From positions 19,083,732 to 19,147,731 of the forward strand of contig CM077658.1 in assembly GCA_039707465.1 (NCBI GenBank): 64,000 nucleotides of DNA, read 5' to 3'. This stretch comes from Rhabdophis nuchalis. Taxonomy: Eukaryota; Chordata; Lepidosauria; Squamata; Natricidae. Shown here piece after piece: positions 46,316 through 57,158 of this stretch (positions are counted from its first letter, which is position 1; each line of letters opens with the position of its first letter). The position numbers and the translations under genes were made by a program. The notes under the pieces were generated by a model, which searched no databases, was not told where the DNA came from, and saw only the letters and a list, made by a program, of their open reading frames with translations.

Positions 46316-46349
46316 GACGTTTCGCTTCTCGTCCAAGAAGCTTCTTCAG
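46316..46349 (-). ncRNA. Hammerhead-like core, unit 1
   Basis: Minus strand reads CTGAAGA, a single A, stem II GCTTCT/AGAAGC (6 bp), then GAAACGTC. In hammerheads position 7 of CUGANGA is variable, and GAAA plus a UC cleavage site are kept, but the extra A before stem II and very short stem III make activity doubtful. Confidence 0.5.
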
Positions 46350-46900
46350 CTCTGACTGGATGGTGGGGAATGGAAGGATTTATATTCCTTGCAGGCAGCT
46401 GGTCATTTGCAAGAAGGCTCCACACCCATTTGCACTACTCAGGTGACTCCGAGGACACAGGCAATCCTCCAAGTGGTCTCAATGGCCTTCTAAAAGGATG
46501 CAAATGACCAGCAAGGAGTATAAATCCTTCCATTCCCCACCATCCAGTCACGGCTGAAGAAGCTTCTTGAAGGAGAAGCGAGACGTCTTCAAGGAAAAAA
46601 CAAGAAAGCCCAGTTGCCTCCTGAAAAAGCACCTTTGGGACAACCATGACCTGGATGCCTGAGAATCCCTACAGACTTTTAGCTATAGAATTTGGGATGA
46701 ACACCCTTTGAATGGTGTGGGAGTTGGGATGGATTTCCAGAGAAAAAAAATTGCAGACTACAGGAACCAGGAGCGCCACTCAAGTGACCCTGAGGACACA
46801 GATAAATCTCCAAGTGCTTCAATGACCCTCCAAAAGGACGCAAATGACCGTCTGTCTGCAAGGAGTGTGCATCCTTCCATTCCCCTCTATCCAGGCAGAG

Positions 46901-46934
46901 CTGAAGAAGCTTCTTGGATGAAAAGTGAAACGTC
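46901..46934 (+). ncRNA. Hammerhead-like core, unit 3
   Basis: CTGAAGA and GAAACGTC are intact but stem II (gcttct against aaaagt) has decayed. Unit 2 at 46554-46587 has GAGA in place of GAAA and is certainly defective. Confidence 0.4.
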
Positions 46935-47079
46935 TTCAAAGAAAAACCAAAAAGTCCAGTTGCCTCTTGAAAAAAGCATCTTTGGGAGGGCGTAGATTGT
47001 TGAGAACACTAGGCTGACTTTATAAACTGCTTAGAGGGGACTGTAAAGCACTGTGAATTGGTATATTTGTCCCCCTGAC

Positions 47080-47958
47080 TTTTAGAACAGATAATCCAGT
47101 GGTGCCTTAGCTTTGAGAAGAATGGGCATCTTTCCTGATTCTATTTAGAAAATCTATCTACACTGGCTGGGGAATTCTGGGAGTTAAAGTCGCCAAGGTC
47201 AAGAAATACTGTCCTAGAATCTTGGCTTACTCTAGACGTCTTGGCCTTGATTTCTGGCTTAGCATTTCATCTTATCTAACCGTATTCACACGGCGTTCTC
47301 AACCAATCTCTACCATCCAAGGTGAACATCTCCATTCCCAGTAATTTTAACGGATGGGAAAATGGGATCAAACATGAATAACTTGTAACACGGATCCCAG
47401 AGGATGTTCAAACTGTTCCAACCCAGATGTTACATGCTCACGATGGTGCCATTGGAGGTTTCTGTAAAGCATCAAGCAGATGTTAGCTATCTCCTGCCTC
47501 TTTTGAGATGAAATAGCATAGGATTTGCATTTGGTCTGTCACCCGTGGTTGGGTTCTTTCAAGGGCTCACGGAAGCTTCTGAAGTGCCAACCCAAAACAA
47601 AAAACCTAATCAAAGCGAACAGTTTATCTCTATATTAGTATTCTGGGTCCTTTACTGTTTATCCTAACACAACCAGGAGTCTCCATCCATGAATGTGAAG
47701 TAAATGCAGGGCCCACGTGGAGGCTCAGAGAGGGGGAAAAACAGACCTCCTGATTGTTCGGAAACTCGGGGGACGCAGTTTTCACCCTCCCAGAGGCAAG
47801 AGGAAAATTTCCGGAGCCTGGGGAAGGCGAAAAGTCTCCCCCTCCGTGGCGCAGGAGGTTGACTAGGCCACATCCACTACGGCCACATCCACATAGCAAC
47901 CCGGCAGAGAACCCATTGCTGATATTTTTGAAGCCCAATCCTGCATAAGGGTATAGAC
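47080..47958. other. Intergenic DNA, no gene seen
   Basis: A 'ctggggaattctgggagtta' scrap of the foldback MITE lies near 47168. No exon recognised. Confidence 0.4.
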
Positions 47959-47966
47959 ACATAGAC

Positions 47967-48327
47967 CAGCGTTTTTCAACCACTGTTCCGTGGCACACTA
48001 GTGTGCCGTGAGATATTGTCTGGTGTGCCGTGGGAAAAATTCCTGCCAGAATATCAGCTTTGTGTTCAGCCAAACAGGCCCAGGTTTCGCACTGAGTAAG
48101 TAAACAGAAATATGAACAATTATAAAATACTTTATTATTTCATAATAAAGTAATTATAAAATAATTTCTTTGTGTTTATTTGATTCCTATTCAAGAGAAT
48201 TACTTTATATATAGTCAATATAGGCACAGAGTTACAAATTTTTAACATTTTCTAATGGTGGTGGTGTGCCTCGTGATTTTTTCATGAAAAAAGTGTGCCT
48301 TTGCACAAAAAAGGTTGAAAAACACTG
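47967..48327. mobile_element. hAT/Charlie-like MITE with perfect 8-bp TSD
   Basis: Ends cagcgtttttcaaccactg and ggttgaaaaacactg, flanked by ACATAGAC (47959-47966, 48328-48335). The interior has 'ccgtggcacactagtgtgcc'. It lies just beyond the putative SNX20 poly(A) site. Confidence 0.88.
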
Positions 48328-48423
48328 ACATAGACAATAGCTCTCAGCTACAGGGTTGGGATGCCTTTTATTTCAACTCTACTGTTCTGGAAGAAAGAAA
48401 CTGTCAGCATCACGTTCTGCACA

Positions 48424-48429
48424 TTTATT
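48424..48429 (-). terminator. SNX20: Putative SNX20 poly(A) signal
   Basis: AATAAA on the minus strand about 480 bp after the SNX20 stop codon, the first canonical signal downstream, giving a 3' UTR of about 0.5 kb. Confidence 0.5.
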
Positions 48430-48910
48430 AGGCGATGTCCACGGGAGCACTTTTACGAAACGGTTTTGGATCTTTCTGCAATGTTTCCACCGGATGATCT
48501 CTGGATTTTATCATAAGAGCAAGAAGTTTTGCTTTCTCCCCACAACAAATCCTGCAAGGGTGGGTTCCGGATTCTTTTACTGCTGGTTCACTCAGGGATG
48601 CACTTTGGGTGTGCGCGCTTGATGCATGCCATGCGCTCATGTGCAGTAGTGAAAAACTGCTTTTGCACATGCGCAGAAGCAAAAAGCAAGGTGGTGCCTC
48701 CATAGGCGCCACCAATAGAACCAGTTTGGAGGTGTGGGCAGCCAAGTTACTACCTACTTGGCTGAAGTGGGCCCAACCAGAAGGAACCCACCTCTGAAAT
48801 CGTGTATATATTTCCCCTCTAAATTCCCAATATCTTTCAGTCTTTTTACTATTGGGGAAATGTTCCTGTCTCATCAAAAGCCGCATTATATTTCTCTCCC
48901 TTTCTTCTCC

Positions 48911-49579
48911 TCATTGCACGTATTCCTGTACTGTCAGTTCCTTCAGTGTCAACATTTTCTGTGGAAATTTCTTGGCCTTCCTCTCTTCCATCTTCTTTTG
49001 GAAGAACAGGAAGTCTCTCCCGAGCTCATAGGCTAAGGAGATCATCGTTTCTAGCAATGGCAGGTAGTACCGGTGACCAGGGTGTTTTTCTAACCGCTGT
49101 AGGGCCTTTTCTCCAAATTCGAAGGCACTTTTGAAGTTCTCCAGATCTTTGTGACATACAAGGATGGCGCAGAGGGTGGGAACCAGCAGAACGGGTTTGT
49201 GCTTTGTGAGCTTCTCTTGCAAAGCTATGGCTTCCAGAAGACCTTGCAAAGCTTTGGTGTATTGTCCTCCCCGAAGGCAGCTGTAGGCCTCCTCCAGCTC
49301 AGGCCTTGTTAAGAAGTCAATGAACACCCGAGATGTCCTGATGAACTCCATGGAGTATAGAACTCGCAAATAATCCTGGAAAGCTAGTTTCCTCTCCAGG
49401 ATGACTTCGTCCATGAAATTGCCAGTCAGGATCTTTTTGGGAAAGACCAGGTCTTCCATTTCATCATAAAACTCCCTAAATAGGCTCGTGTGCAGCTTTT
49501 CAAAATCAGAATACCGGCGTTCGATCATTGATATGTTGCTGTCAAAACTGCCAGTCTGGATAATGATGATTTGGTACTT
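48911..49579 (-). CDS. SNX20: SNX20 terminal coding exon (PX domain and C-terminus)
   Basis: Sorting nexin 20, a PX-domain endosomal protein that binds phosphoinositides and, in mammals, PSGL-1. This 669-nt exon gives residues 104-325. It opens KYQIIIIQTGSF, carries the PX lipid-contact motif ERRYSDF (residues 123-129) and LTGNF, then FLTRPELEEAYSCLR. It continues into the helical SNX20/21-type C-terminal region and ends LKELTVQEYVQ before TGA at 48911-48913. The acceptor is tatcccttccag; the adjoining CAGAAG makes a tandem NAGNAG acceptor. Confidence 0.95.
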   Translation of the reverse strand, partial: KYQIIIIQTGSFDSNISMIERRYSDFEKLHTSLFREFYDEMEDLVFPKKILTGNFMDEVILERKLAFQDYLRVLYSMEFIRTSRVFIDFLTRPELEEAYSCLRGGQYTKALQGLLEAIALQEKLTKHKPVLLVPTLCAILVCHKDLENFKSAFEFGEKALQRLEKHPGHRYYLPLLETMISLAYELGRDFLFFQKKMEERKAKKFPQKMLTLKELTVQEYVQ

Positions 49580-50087
49580 CTGGAAGGGATACACAAGCAA
49601 AATATTTTTAGGAATGTCAGATGGAAAAGGAGACCCAACCCGTATTACTTTGATTATTTGCAGTTTTAGTTTAGCACAATATGCCGGTTTTTCGCCATAG
49701 TGGATGGTTTAATCTTATGCGTTGATTTATATCCTGTGGTTTATTTAATGACCCATGATCCAAGTACTTATGGCTTAGTACTTTGTGTGAATTACTGGCT
49801 CACACATAATGCAATGCCGCAACCTATGGTTTACAACTGGGGTACCACCCTATTCAAAACCATGATGCTTGTGCTTAGGTGCAATGTAGCTTAATCCAGT
49901 AATTGCTATAATCATTATATTTGTGGTTTATAAAGTGGCGTTAAGATAACCATTATATTCTTAACCATGATTTTGTACAATAAATAAAACTATTCATCTA
50001 CCTAATGAGGTTATCAGAGTCGTGATTGATTCAGCTGATGAAACAAGATTTGTTCAGATAGAGACCTGAGCCATCTTAGGTCTACAT

Positions 50088-50287
50088 CAGTGGTAAAATT
50101 CAATTTTTTTACTACCGGTTCTGTGGGTGCCGCTTGGTGGGCGTGGCAGGGGAAGGATATTGCAAAATCCCCATTGCCACCCACTGTGGGGCCAGCCAGA
50201 GGTGGTTTTTGCTTACTCTCTGAACTACTCAAACTTTCTGCTACTGGTTCTCCAGAACCTATCAGAGCCTGCTGAATTTCACCCCTG
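50088..50287 (+). mobile_element. hAT-like MITE in SNX20 intron
   Basis: cagtggtaaaattc to tgaatttcacccctg, flanked by GTCTACAT and CTTTACAT (6 of 8 match). Confidence 0.82.
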
Positions 50288-50352
50288 CTTTACATAGGTT
50301 GCTTCAAACCCTAGGTTGCTCATCATCATCTTTCGTTAGCTTATTAGCTTAC

Positions 50353-50495
50353 CACATATTTCGAGAAAGGTTTCTCTACAATTTTGGCTGATGGGATTTC
50401 AAAAAGCACCTTGACTTCTCGGCAGCTTCGTTTCTCATTCCGCCAGTATTCCTGAAGTTCTTTAGTTGTCATGGAAGAATTGGGATTTTTCTCAG
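50353..50495 (-). CDS. SNX20: SNX20 second coding exon (start of PX domain)
   Basis: A 143-nt exon with acceptor ttttag|CT and donor GTG|GTAAG. It encodes residues 56-103, including [18 protein letters not shown] and [20 protein letters not shown], matching the SNX20 segment that begins the PX domain. Phases fit the flanking exons. The 50088-50287 MITE lies in the intron just downstream. Confidence 0.94.
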
Positions 50496-50804
50496 CTAAA
50501 ATTAGAATTGTGGATTATAGACAAGTGTGCTGATTTAGAATAATGGCATGGATTGTAAACTTTATATCATCTTTAGATCGCACGGAGGACTCATACAGGT
50601 TAACACCAAGCAAATAGAGATTGGGCCTTTTCTAGATTTTGATTTGATCCCTTATCATCAGTTGTACTGGAGGAAGGATTTCATAGCATCCCTTATTCAC
50701 AGAGACTTTGCCCATGTGGTATCCAGAAAGTAGAAAATCTATTTTATATTCCCATATGGTGTTCTTTCTAGGATGCCCCAAGATCTACTCTGATCACCCC
50801 AAAC

Positions 50805-51034
50805 CAGTGGTGGTATTCAGCAGGTTCTGACCAGTTCTGGAGATCCGATAGCGGAAAATTTGACTAGTTCGGAGGACCAGTAAATGCCTCCTCTGCCTGG
50901 TCCCCATCTATTCTCTGCCTCCCGAGTCCTAGCTGATCAGGAGGAAATGAAGATTTTACAGTATCCTTCCCCTGCCACGCCTACTAAGCCATGTCCACAG
51001 AACTGGTAGTAAAAATTTCTGAATTCCACCACTG
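50805..51034 (-). mobile_element. hAT-like MITE in SNX20 intron, perfect TSD
   Basis: Reverse copy, cagtggtggtattcag to gaattccaccactg, flanked by CCCCAAAC on both sides (50797-50804, 51035-51042). Confidence 0.9.
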
Positions 51035-51042
51035 CCCCAAAC

Positions 51043-52624
51043 ATTTTCAAATAGAGTGATCATGCAGATAAATTTTATGCTTTTATCTCCCCTCTGGGAG
51101 GAAGTTTCGAAGTATTTCTAGAAGGACTACCAGATTCTGTAACAACTTTGTTTTTTATGCCATCCATGTGATAAACTTGCAAGATTCGTTTTTTCTCGAC
51201 ATGTACATGTTTACATCCGAAATAGATTGTGTGTCAATCCTGGAAGCCATCTTTTGTATTGGACCTTCAGGACTGCCACGTTTAATGCTGTGGGAAATTG
51301 GGAGGGGGGATTATATGGAGTATGGGAGATATAGTCAAAATAACATTCCTTTCTCACAGAGTCAGGGACATCTTGCCCTGCAGCTGCTGATGGTGTGGCT
51401 GGGAAGCATCTCCAGTTTTGGACAGTGCCTGATTGGGCCATGTGATGGATATGTCACATGTGATGGGCAGGGACTTGGACTTTCTTTTGGGTGGGGAAAA
51501 CCTGGAAGCTTTCAGATTTGGGTTTCCCCAGATGTGCCAATATGACATCTCTAATAAAATGGAACTTTGAGGAACCTCAAGCCTTGGAGTCTTCTTTCTT
51601 TGGGGGTGTTACTTGGAACCCTGACACTGTGATGTTTCTCCATATACCTACATGCCCAAATAGTATATGTGGACATGTAGGTATATGCATACTTTTTTTT
51701 GTCAGATTTATTTAGTGTATACTGGGGGTGGTGACCCGTTGAGAGCTGTATGCAATGAAATTTCATTTTAATGTATGCCGTTTAATGTACATTAAAAGTG
51801 AAAATAAAGTTTAGTCTAAGTTCTGCTTATTATTTTTGGAGGGATGTTAACCCTATATTCACATATCAGGAGGCCAAACATTTCCCTCCAGTTACACAAC
51901 GGTGGAAAATTCTTCGTTAGCTAGGCTGTTCTATGACTATTTTGCCTCTCCCCTAATAACCAATTGCTGTATAAAACTATTTCTCCTTTTACTGTTCTCT
52001 TATTGTAAGGATGAGTCAAAGACCGTAATAAAGATGTTTTTGATATTATCTTTAGAGCACTGAAATAACTTTAACTTGGAATTCTAGGGGAAGATTATAT
52101 AGACTACATTAAGCCACAGTTTACAAGCCATGATTGCCGGATGCATGCAGTAAACTGAGCAGAATTTATTTTCAAACCCGCCATTTCTCCAAATATTTTA
52201 ATATTCTCTAGCAGGCCTTGCAAAACTAAAACCAAGTCACCAACAAAAGCACAAAGTTTATACTCTGTTATCTTCTCTAATGTCTCTATTTAGCAGTTCC
52301 AACACCAAGCTAAATAATAATAATAATGGGGATAAAAGACACCCCATCTTGTTCCTTTCTGGATTTATTCAGTTCTGTCAAATCCCCATTCACCATAATC
52401 CGAGCTTTCTGGAGTGTATACATGGACTTCAATCCCTGTAAAAAGGGATTCAAGAATCCAATTCAGAATCAGAATGAACCAATAAGGGCCACTGAATTCA
52501 GAACCACGGGTAGTTGTGCAGGATCACAATTCTTAGCAGTGCCTTCCCAATGGTGGGGCTGATGGGATTTGAGATGCAAAATATCTGGAGGACAGCATGT
52601 TGCCTATACTACAAAATGGCTTAC
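51043..52624. other. SNX20 first coding intron, remainder
   Basis: 51714-51822 ('ggtggtgacccgttgagagc', 'gtgaaaataaagtttagtct') is paralogous to 59568-59697, an unnamed repeat. AATAAAA near 51552 followed by 'ccttggagtcttctttcttt' could be the end of an LTR, but no matching start was found. No exon seen. Confidence 0.4.
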
Positions 52625-52790
52625 CTGGTTGGTTGGTGGTCTCTTTTGCTTCCTGGATTGCTTGACATGAATCCATCTTTTCATAATCGTCCTCTTCATC
52701 GGAATGGGTGACTTTAGGAAGTTTGGATGTCTCTGCAGCATCTTCCTGTCCTTCTTCCACTCCTGAGTAGGACTGGTTTTCATCCATCAT
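52625..52790 (-). CDS. SNX20: SNX20 first coding exon
   Basis: Starts with two consecutive ATG codons at 52785-52790 and encodes an acidic, poorly conserved N-terminus (MMDENQSYSGVEEGQEDAAE to NQP), ending CAG|GTAAG one base into a codon. Joined to the other exons it gives 978 nt, 325 residues plus stop, against 316 in human. The N-terminal stretch is disordered-looking. A splice acceptor (ggaag|ctgt) may lie just upstream, so a 5' UTR exon is expected further right. Confidence 0.88.
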
Positions 52791-53292
52791 ACAGCTTCCA
52801 GTGAAAAATGTAATCAGTATGTATAATGGTAGGTGGGAATATCCTTGAAAGGTGGAGAAAAGAGATACTGTCTAGGGAATGATCAGATAAGAGAGGACAC
52901 GGCCCACAGATGCATAACAGGCAGAGGAAAACACCACCTCAATTTATCAAAGAGATGGCGGGAGATTTCTCCTATCAGATTTGCAAGGTTTAGTTAATGT
53001 AGCCTTACAAGAAAGTAGACACGTTTCTTGTTTGCTGTACCTGAGAAAGCTTTCAGTATATCACAGGAAGCTTTTCAGACATGTTTTCACCATGTTGAAT
53101 AAGGTGCAGTTATCATTTTGTTGAATAAGGTGCAGTGGATTGCGTTCACACAAAACACACAATAGATGGAACTCTCTTACAACCACGTCTAGCCTACTGA
53201 CTCTCTAACAGGACCAAACAATAACAGTTAGGAATAGACATAGTCCTAAATAAAAAACACAGGCCAGCACATGCCACCAGTTGGAAACTTAC

Positions 53293-53460
53293 CTAGTCTT
53301 AATTAAGACAGACAAAATCCTGCCCTGGTAGAACTCTGGAAATGATTTGATGCGTTGCGAAGGCTCTTGCCTCTAAAATGGGGTGAAAGAAACACTTCTG
53401 GCTTCCTTTTGAGCTCTCCAGAGACAAATAAACATTGAGTTTCACTTTAGATCTCTTGGT
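53293..53460 (-). other. SNX20: Candidate SNX20 5' non-coding exon
   Basis: The consensus donor TAG|GTAAGT at 53292 on the minus strand, 500 bp upstream of the first coding exon, suggests a 5' UTR exon ending at 53293. Its left boundary and start site are not determinable. An alternative strong donor is at 56041. Confidence 0.35.
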
Positions 53461-54089
53461 CAACTTCTCTATTTTATTCTAGCGAAGGAAGTGTATCTGA
53501 GCTTCCTCATTTTTAATCTCATCTGTGCTGCTTTAAGAAGGTGGTTACTACAAAAAGGCATACGTTCTCTGGTTTTTTAAAAAAAATATGTGGTCTCGGA
53601 CACTCCCAATAATCTGGACAGTGTTAAGAAGAACAACCTTCAATTGTCTGCATGTAATAGGGAAGCTGGAATATGTATGGATTGCCCCAGTTAACTAGTT
53701 TCCTACTTTTCCATGAAAAAGTTATGCCAGAAATGTCTGGATTTATTGAGCTAAGAACCAGGACCCCAGAAACTAATGAAGGGCACGTGGTTTTTAAAAA
53801 ACTTTTAAGATTGACAAATTGATATCGCTTTATCTCACATATTTTGGCTTCTTTTTTGTTCTTAGGGACTGTGTCTATTGATCTCTGAAAAAAAATACTA
53901 TGTAATTCAAAACTCAACAATAACAATAGGGCAGAATGAAAATACATTCATCATAGTGAATTGATGATGATAGAATTTGGAGCATATTTCAGGCTTTTAC
54001 GTCAAATGTTTGATTTGGAAGGCAATTCATTTCATTTGGAGAACATCTCAGATAAATACGGTCTTAGAAGGCCTATCCAAGTAAGGATA
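53461..54089. other. Intergenic or SNX20 5' intron DNA, no gene seen
   Basis: A 107-residue minus ORF (53624-53947) is A/T-biased, lacks recognisable domains and is not called. Nothing else recognised. Confidence 0.4.
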
Positions 54090-54383
54090 ACTCACGATGG
54101 GTTTTATGTGGAACAGCTTGCTTGAACTTGTGGGTGCTCCAACACTGGAGGTTTTTAAGAAGAGATTGGACAAATATTTGTCTAAAATGGTCTAGGGCAG
54201 GGGTCTGCAAAGTCGGCTCTTTTAAGACTGGTGGACTTCAACTCCCAGAATTCAGAACTCTGGGAGTTGAAGTCCACCAGTCTTAAAAGAGCCGACTTTG
54301 CAGACCCCTGGTCTAGGGTTTCCTGCTTGAGCAGGGGGCTGGACTAGAAGACCTCCAAGGTCTCTCCAACTTTGTTTTTCTGC
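54090..54383 (+). mobile_element. CR1 3' end interrupted by foldback MITE
   Basis: CR1 ('gggtgctccaacactggagg' to 'ctctccaactttgtttttct') split at GTCTAGGG by the MITE at 54198-54310. Confidence 0.85.
54198..54310. mobile_element. Palindromic hAT-like MITE with perfect 8-bp TSD
   Basis: 113 bp, caggggtctgcaaagtcggc to gccgactttgcagacccctg, flanked by GTCTAGGG on both sides (54190-54197, 54311-54318). The arms are almost perfectly complementary. Confidence 0.93.
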
Positions 54384-55267
54384 ATTTTGATTTTCTGGAT
54401 TGCCCTTTGTTTTTTGATCATCTGCCTCTTGCCGTGAGCTCACAAAGTCAGATTTCTGCCCATGGAGTTGTCACCAACAAGAGATATTTCTAGGCTACAA
54501 TTACCCAGATGCAACAGGTCCCCTTGAGCTTGTTAAAGTAGATGGAAATGAAGAATCTCCATCCAGCCTCTGCATTTTTAACGGATTAATATTTATCAGT
54601 TTCTGCCTGTTAAGCAGGCTGTGGTTGAAATAAGCTCTATTGCTACATGAGCTGCCAGCTTTCTGACTATAAATATAACGTTCAAACTGCTTCCTGTTAA
54701 AACTAATTAAAAAAAAACTAGTAGCCAAGAACTTTCTGATTTACCAGTCTCTAATCCAATCTATCAGCAAAAGATAAATTGGCTTAAAATAGCTGCTACC
54801 GTCTAATAATAGAATTGTGCTACCAGAAGTGTGTCTCACTGTTATTTAAAATATTTCTGAGAATTTTGGCCAGTAATTTCCATTACAACACGATACTTTT
54901 TCAGCTGTGGTAACCTACAGAACCTTGAAATAGGTTGCTTGATGTTGGGGTGAGGTATTTATTTTCGAAAGATGAGATTTGGGGCACTAAAGGATTTACC
55001 CCCCCCCCCCCAAAAAAAAGAAATGATTGTGGAAGGAGGTCTTCATTTTGCAGAATTCAGAATTGTTGACTCCCTTAAAAATGGAGTGAGCAGATCATTT
55101 CTTCAAATCATAAGAGGGAAATTTTTCAAAGAAAAGGGATCTGAAGTTACGGTAGTTCTTCAAACTTTCAGATAAAAGTTTAGATCACACACACACACAC
55201 ACAAAACAACCAAAAAACCCCCCAGGAGGTTGGGTCACAGATTATTATCCTTTGGGTTTAGTTTGTG
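54384..55267. other. Intergenic DNA, no gene seen
   Basis: C run near 55001 and short (CA)n at 55188-55203. No exon or repeat recognised. Confidence 0.4.
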
Positions 55268-55622
55268 AAAGGTAAAGGTAAAGATTCTCCTCGCACATAT
55301 ATGCTAATCATTCCCGACTCTAGGGAGCAGTGCTCATCTCCGTTTCAAAGCCGAAGAGCCAGCGCTGTCCGAAGATGTCTCCATGGTCATATGGCCAGCA
55401 TGACTCAACATGTGAAGGTGCACGGAATGCTGTTACATTCTCACCAAAAGTGGTTTTTATTTTTCTACTTGCATTTTTAATGTGTTTTCCAACTGCTAGG
55501 TGGGCAGAAGCTTGGACAAGTAACAGGAGCTCACTCTGTTACGCGGCGCTAGGGATTCGAACTGCCAAACTGCTGACCTTTCTGATCGACCAGCTCTTTG
55601 TCTTAGCCACTGAGTCACGGGA
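55268..55622 (-). repeat. Sauria SINE, full length
   Basis: Reverse copy from tail (ggtaaaggtaaagattctcc) to tRNA-like head ('cttagccactgagtcacggg'), with reversed B-box 'gggattcgaactgcc'. Confidence 0.88.
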
Positions 55623-56669
55623 TCCCATCAGTTTGTTATGTGACTTCAAATACTGTGATTTGTCAGCTGAAGAAGATGGTTTAGCTCCTGCATGTAGACA
55701 CCCCTTATTCAACAAACTGGCCTTTCAAAAATGATAAAACTAAAATGATAAACTATCATTGCCTGTGAACCAAGATGCATTCTTCTAGTTTGTTTCACTC
55801 TGTTTACAGGCACAGAGCAATTCAACTTTTTATAAACAATATCTAATAAAACACCCTTCCCACCTCAAGTTGGAAAACAGATTCACATTTTAAAAGATGC
55901 CTGGTTTTTTTTTAATATACAGTGTGAGATGAGGCGAACCTCCAGCCAGATTTAAAGAATACAGTTTCAAGTCTTCTGATAGAATTGAAGCCTATTGCCC
56001 TTATTGATATTTTATACAAGGACAATGGAGTGTTTACTTACCTTCCTTGCAGTTCAAAGAACTAGACAGATTCGAGGGTTTTAAAGCGTTTAATTAAAAA
56101 AGGAAATAAACAGGGCAGAAATCCAGTGCGACACCATCATCAGTCAACAAGAAATCCAGAATCGGCAAAGAAGACGAATATTTTAAGGGTGCAAAACCTG
56201 TACCTTGAGAGCTACCTTTTTCCAAAGCTGCCTACAAGCCCAAGTTTAGACTTCTGAAGTGAGTGGTCCACACTAGTCTGCTCTGAAGGAAGGGAGAAAA
56301 TGAATGTCGGAAAGATAAGGAAGTGCAAGGAGACCATACTTAATTTCACCCACTGATTAAGTTCTACCCACACGGAACCTTCTGCAGGAAATGTCACCCA
56401 TCCCTGCTCTAGCTTCAGTGTTAAGGGGAAAAAAAGATATGAAAAATGCCTTGCTGATATAATCAAGTAAATAATTTGTTGGGATTTGCTCTAGGTTGAA
56501 GATCTGAAGACTTTCTCGATCTTAACCAACCGTATTTTCGGACCTTGAAGTAACACTCGTTTATAAGCCAAGATTCCTTCATCTCAGAATCAAAGGAAAA
56601 TGCTGGCATAAGAATCTTCTTCAAGGCCCGATACTACATGCAGATTTCTCCTTCTTCACCCCTCATTTC
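55623..56669. other. Intergenic DNA with a strong minus-strand donor site
   Basis: GGAAG|GTAAGT on the minus strand at 56041 is a near-perfect splice donor, so a non-coding exon may end at 56042. It could be an SNX20 5' exon. Nothing else recognised. Confidence 0.35.
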
Positions 56670-57063
56670 TTATCCTTCTCCAGGTGGCCCAGAATGACTT
56701 CTAGTTTCTTCTCCAACTTCTTTAGATTCCTCTGGCATAATCTGATCCATTGGGTTCACTATTGTCTCATAGGCGTTGAGGTCACGGCCTGGAAATGCAC
56801 TATATCCTTTCCATTCATCCAGGTAGTCTTGGAGATCGACGGGCAAGTTGCTCAGATCTGGGTCATCGTCTAGATTTAGGTCTGAAGTGCTATTCAAGAG
56901 ATCGCCGTCTTCTTTCACCTCGTGCATCATGGCGGTGATTTCCATGCTATCGCCGTCCCTGATATCTGGAATACTGTCTGATAAGATGTCGTGGACTATC
57001 ACTGGTTCCAGACCGGGCGTGTACCACTTGGCTCCAGAAAACTCCAGGATTTTTTCCACTGAA
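56670..57063 (-). CDS. Unrecognised gene, terminal coding exon
   Basis: A 394-nt exon-like block: acceptor ttgctttccctgcag, then 130 sense codons to TAA at 56670-56672. The product is acidic and soluble-looking: EKILEFSGAKWYTPG, then IVHDILSDSIPDIRDGDSME, DDDPDLSNLPVDLQDYLDEW, AYETIVNPMD, ending GPPGEG. No transmembrane segment, coiled coil or known domain is visible. The alternation of acidic residues and bulky hydrophobics resembles transactivation or signalling-tail segments, which is only an impression. It reads divergently from the presumed CYLD and in the same direction as SNX20. No upstream exon was found; a hAT MITE lies 96 bp upstream. It could be a lineage-specific gene, a mammal-lost gene or a relic. 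Confidence 0.55.
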
Positions 57064-57158
57064 CTGCAGGGAAAGCAAGTAATTTCATCAGATGGAGGAG
57101 TTGGTCTTCATACTGGCCAACACAGATTGGCCAGTGTCCCACAGAGGATGGGATAAAC

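Larger units (their letters stand above)
46240..46995. mobile_element. Penelope-like repeat cluster with hammerhead-like motifs
   Basis: Three units share 'ccttccattcccc', 'gaagaagcttctt' and 'gacgtcttcaa'-type blocks: unit 1 reversed (46270-46395), units 2 and 3 forward (46500-46660, 46750-46995). Units 1 and 2 are inverted relative to each other. The cluster sits inside an older tRNA-type SINE whose halves lie at 46178-46230 and 47005-47070. Association with Penelope-like retroelements rests on the GAAACGTC-containing hammerhead-type core known from that class. Confidence 0.6.

Noticed and set aside
51240..51620. Possible LTR in the SNX20 intron
   Set aside because: AATAAA and a plausible 3' end, but no matching second copy, no clear TG start and no target duplication.
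53624..53947. 107-codon minus ORF upstream of SNX20
   Set aside because: A/T-driven composition, no domain, not joined to any exon by phase.
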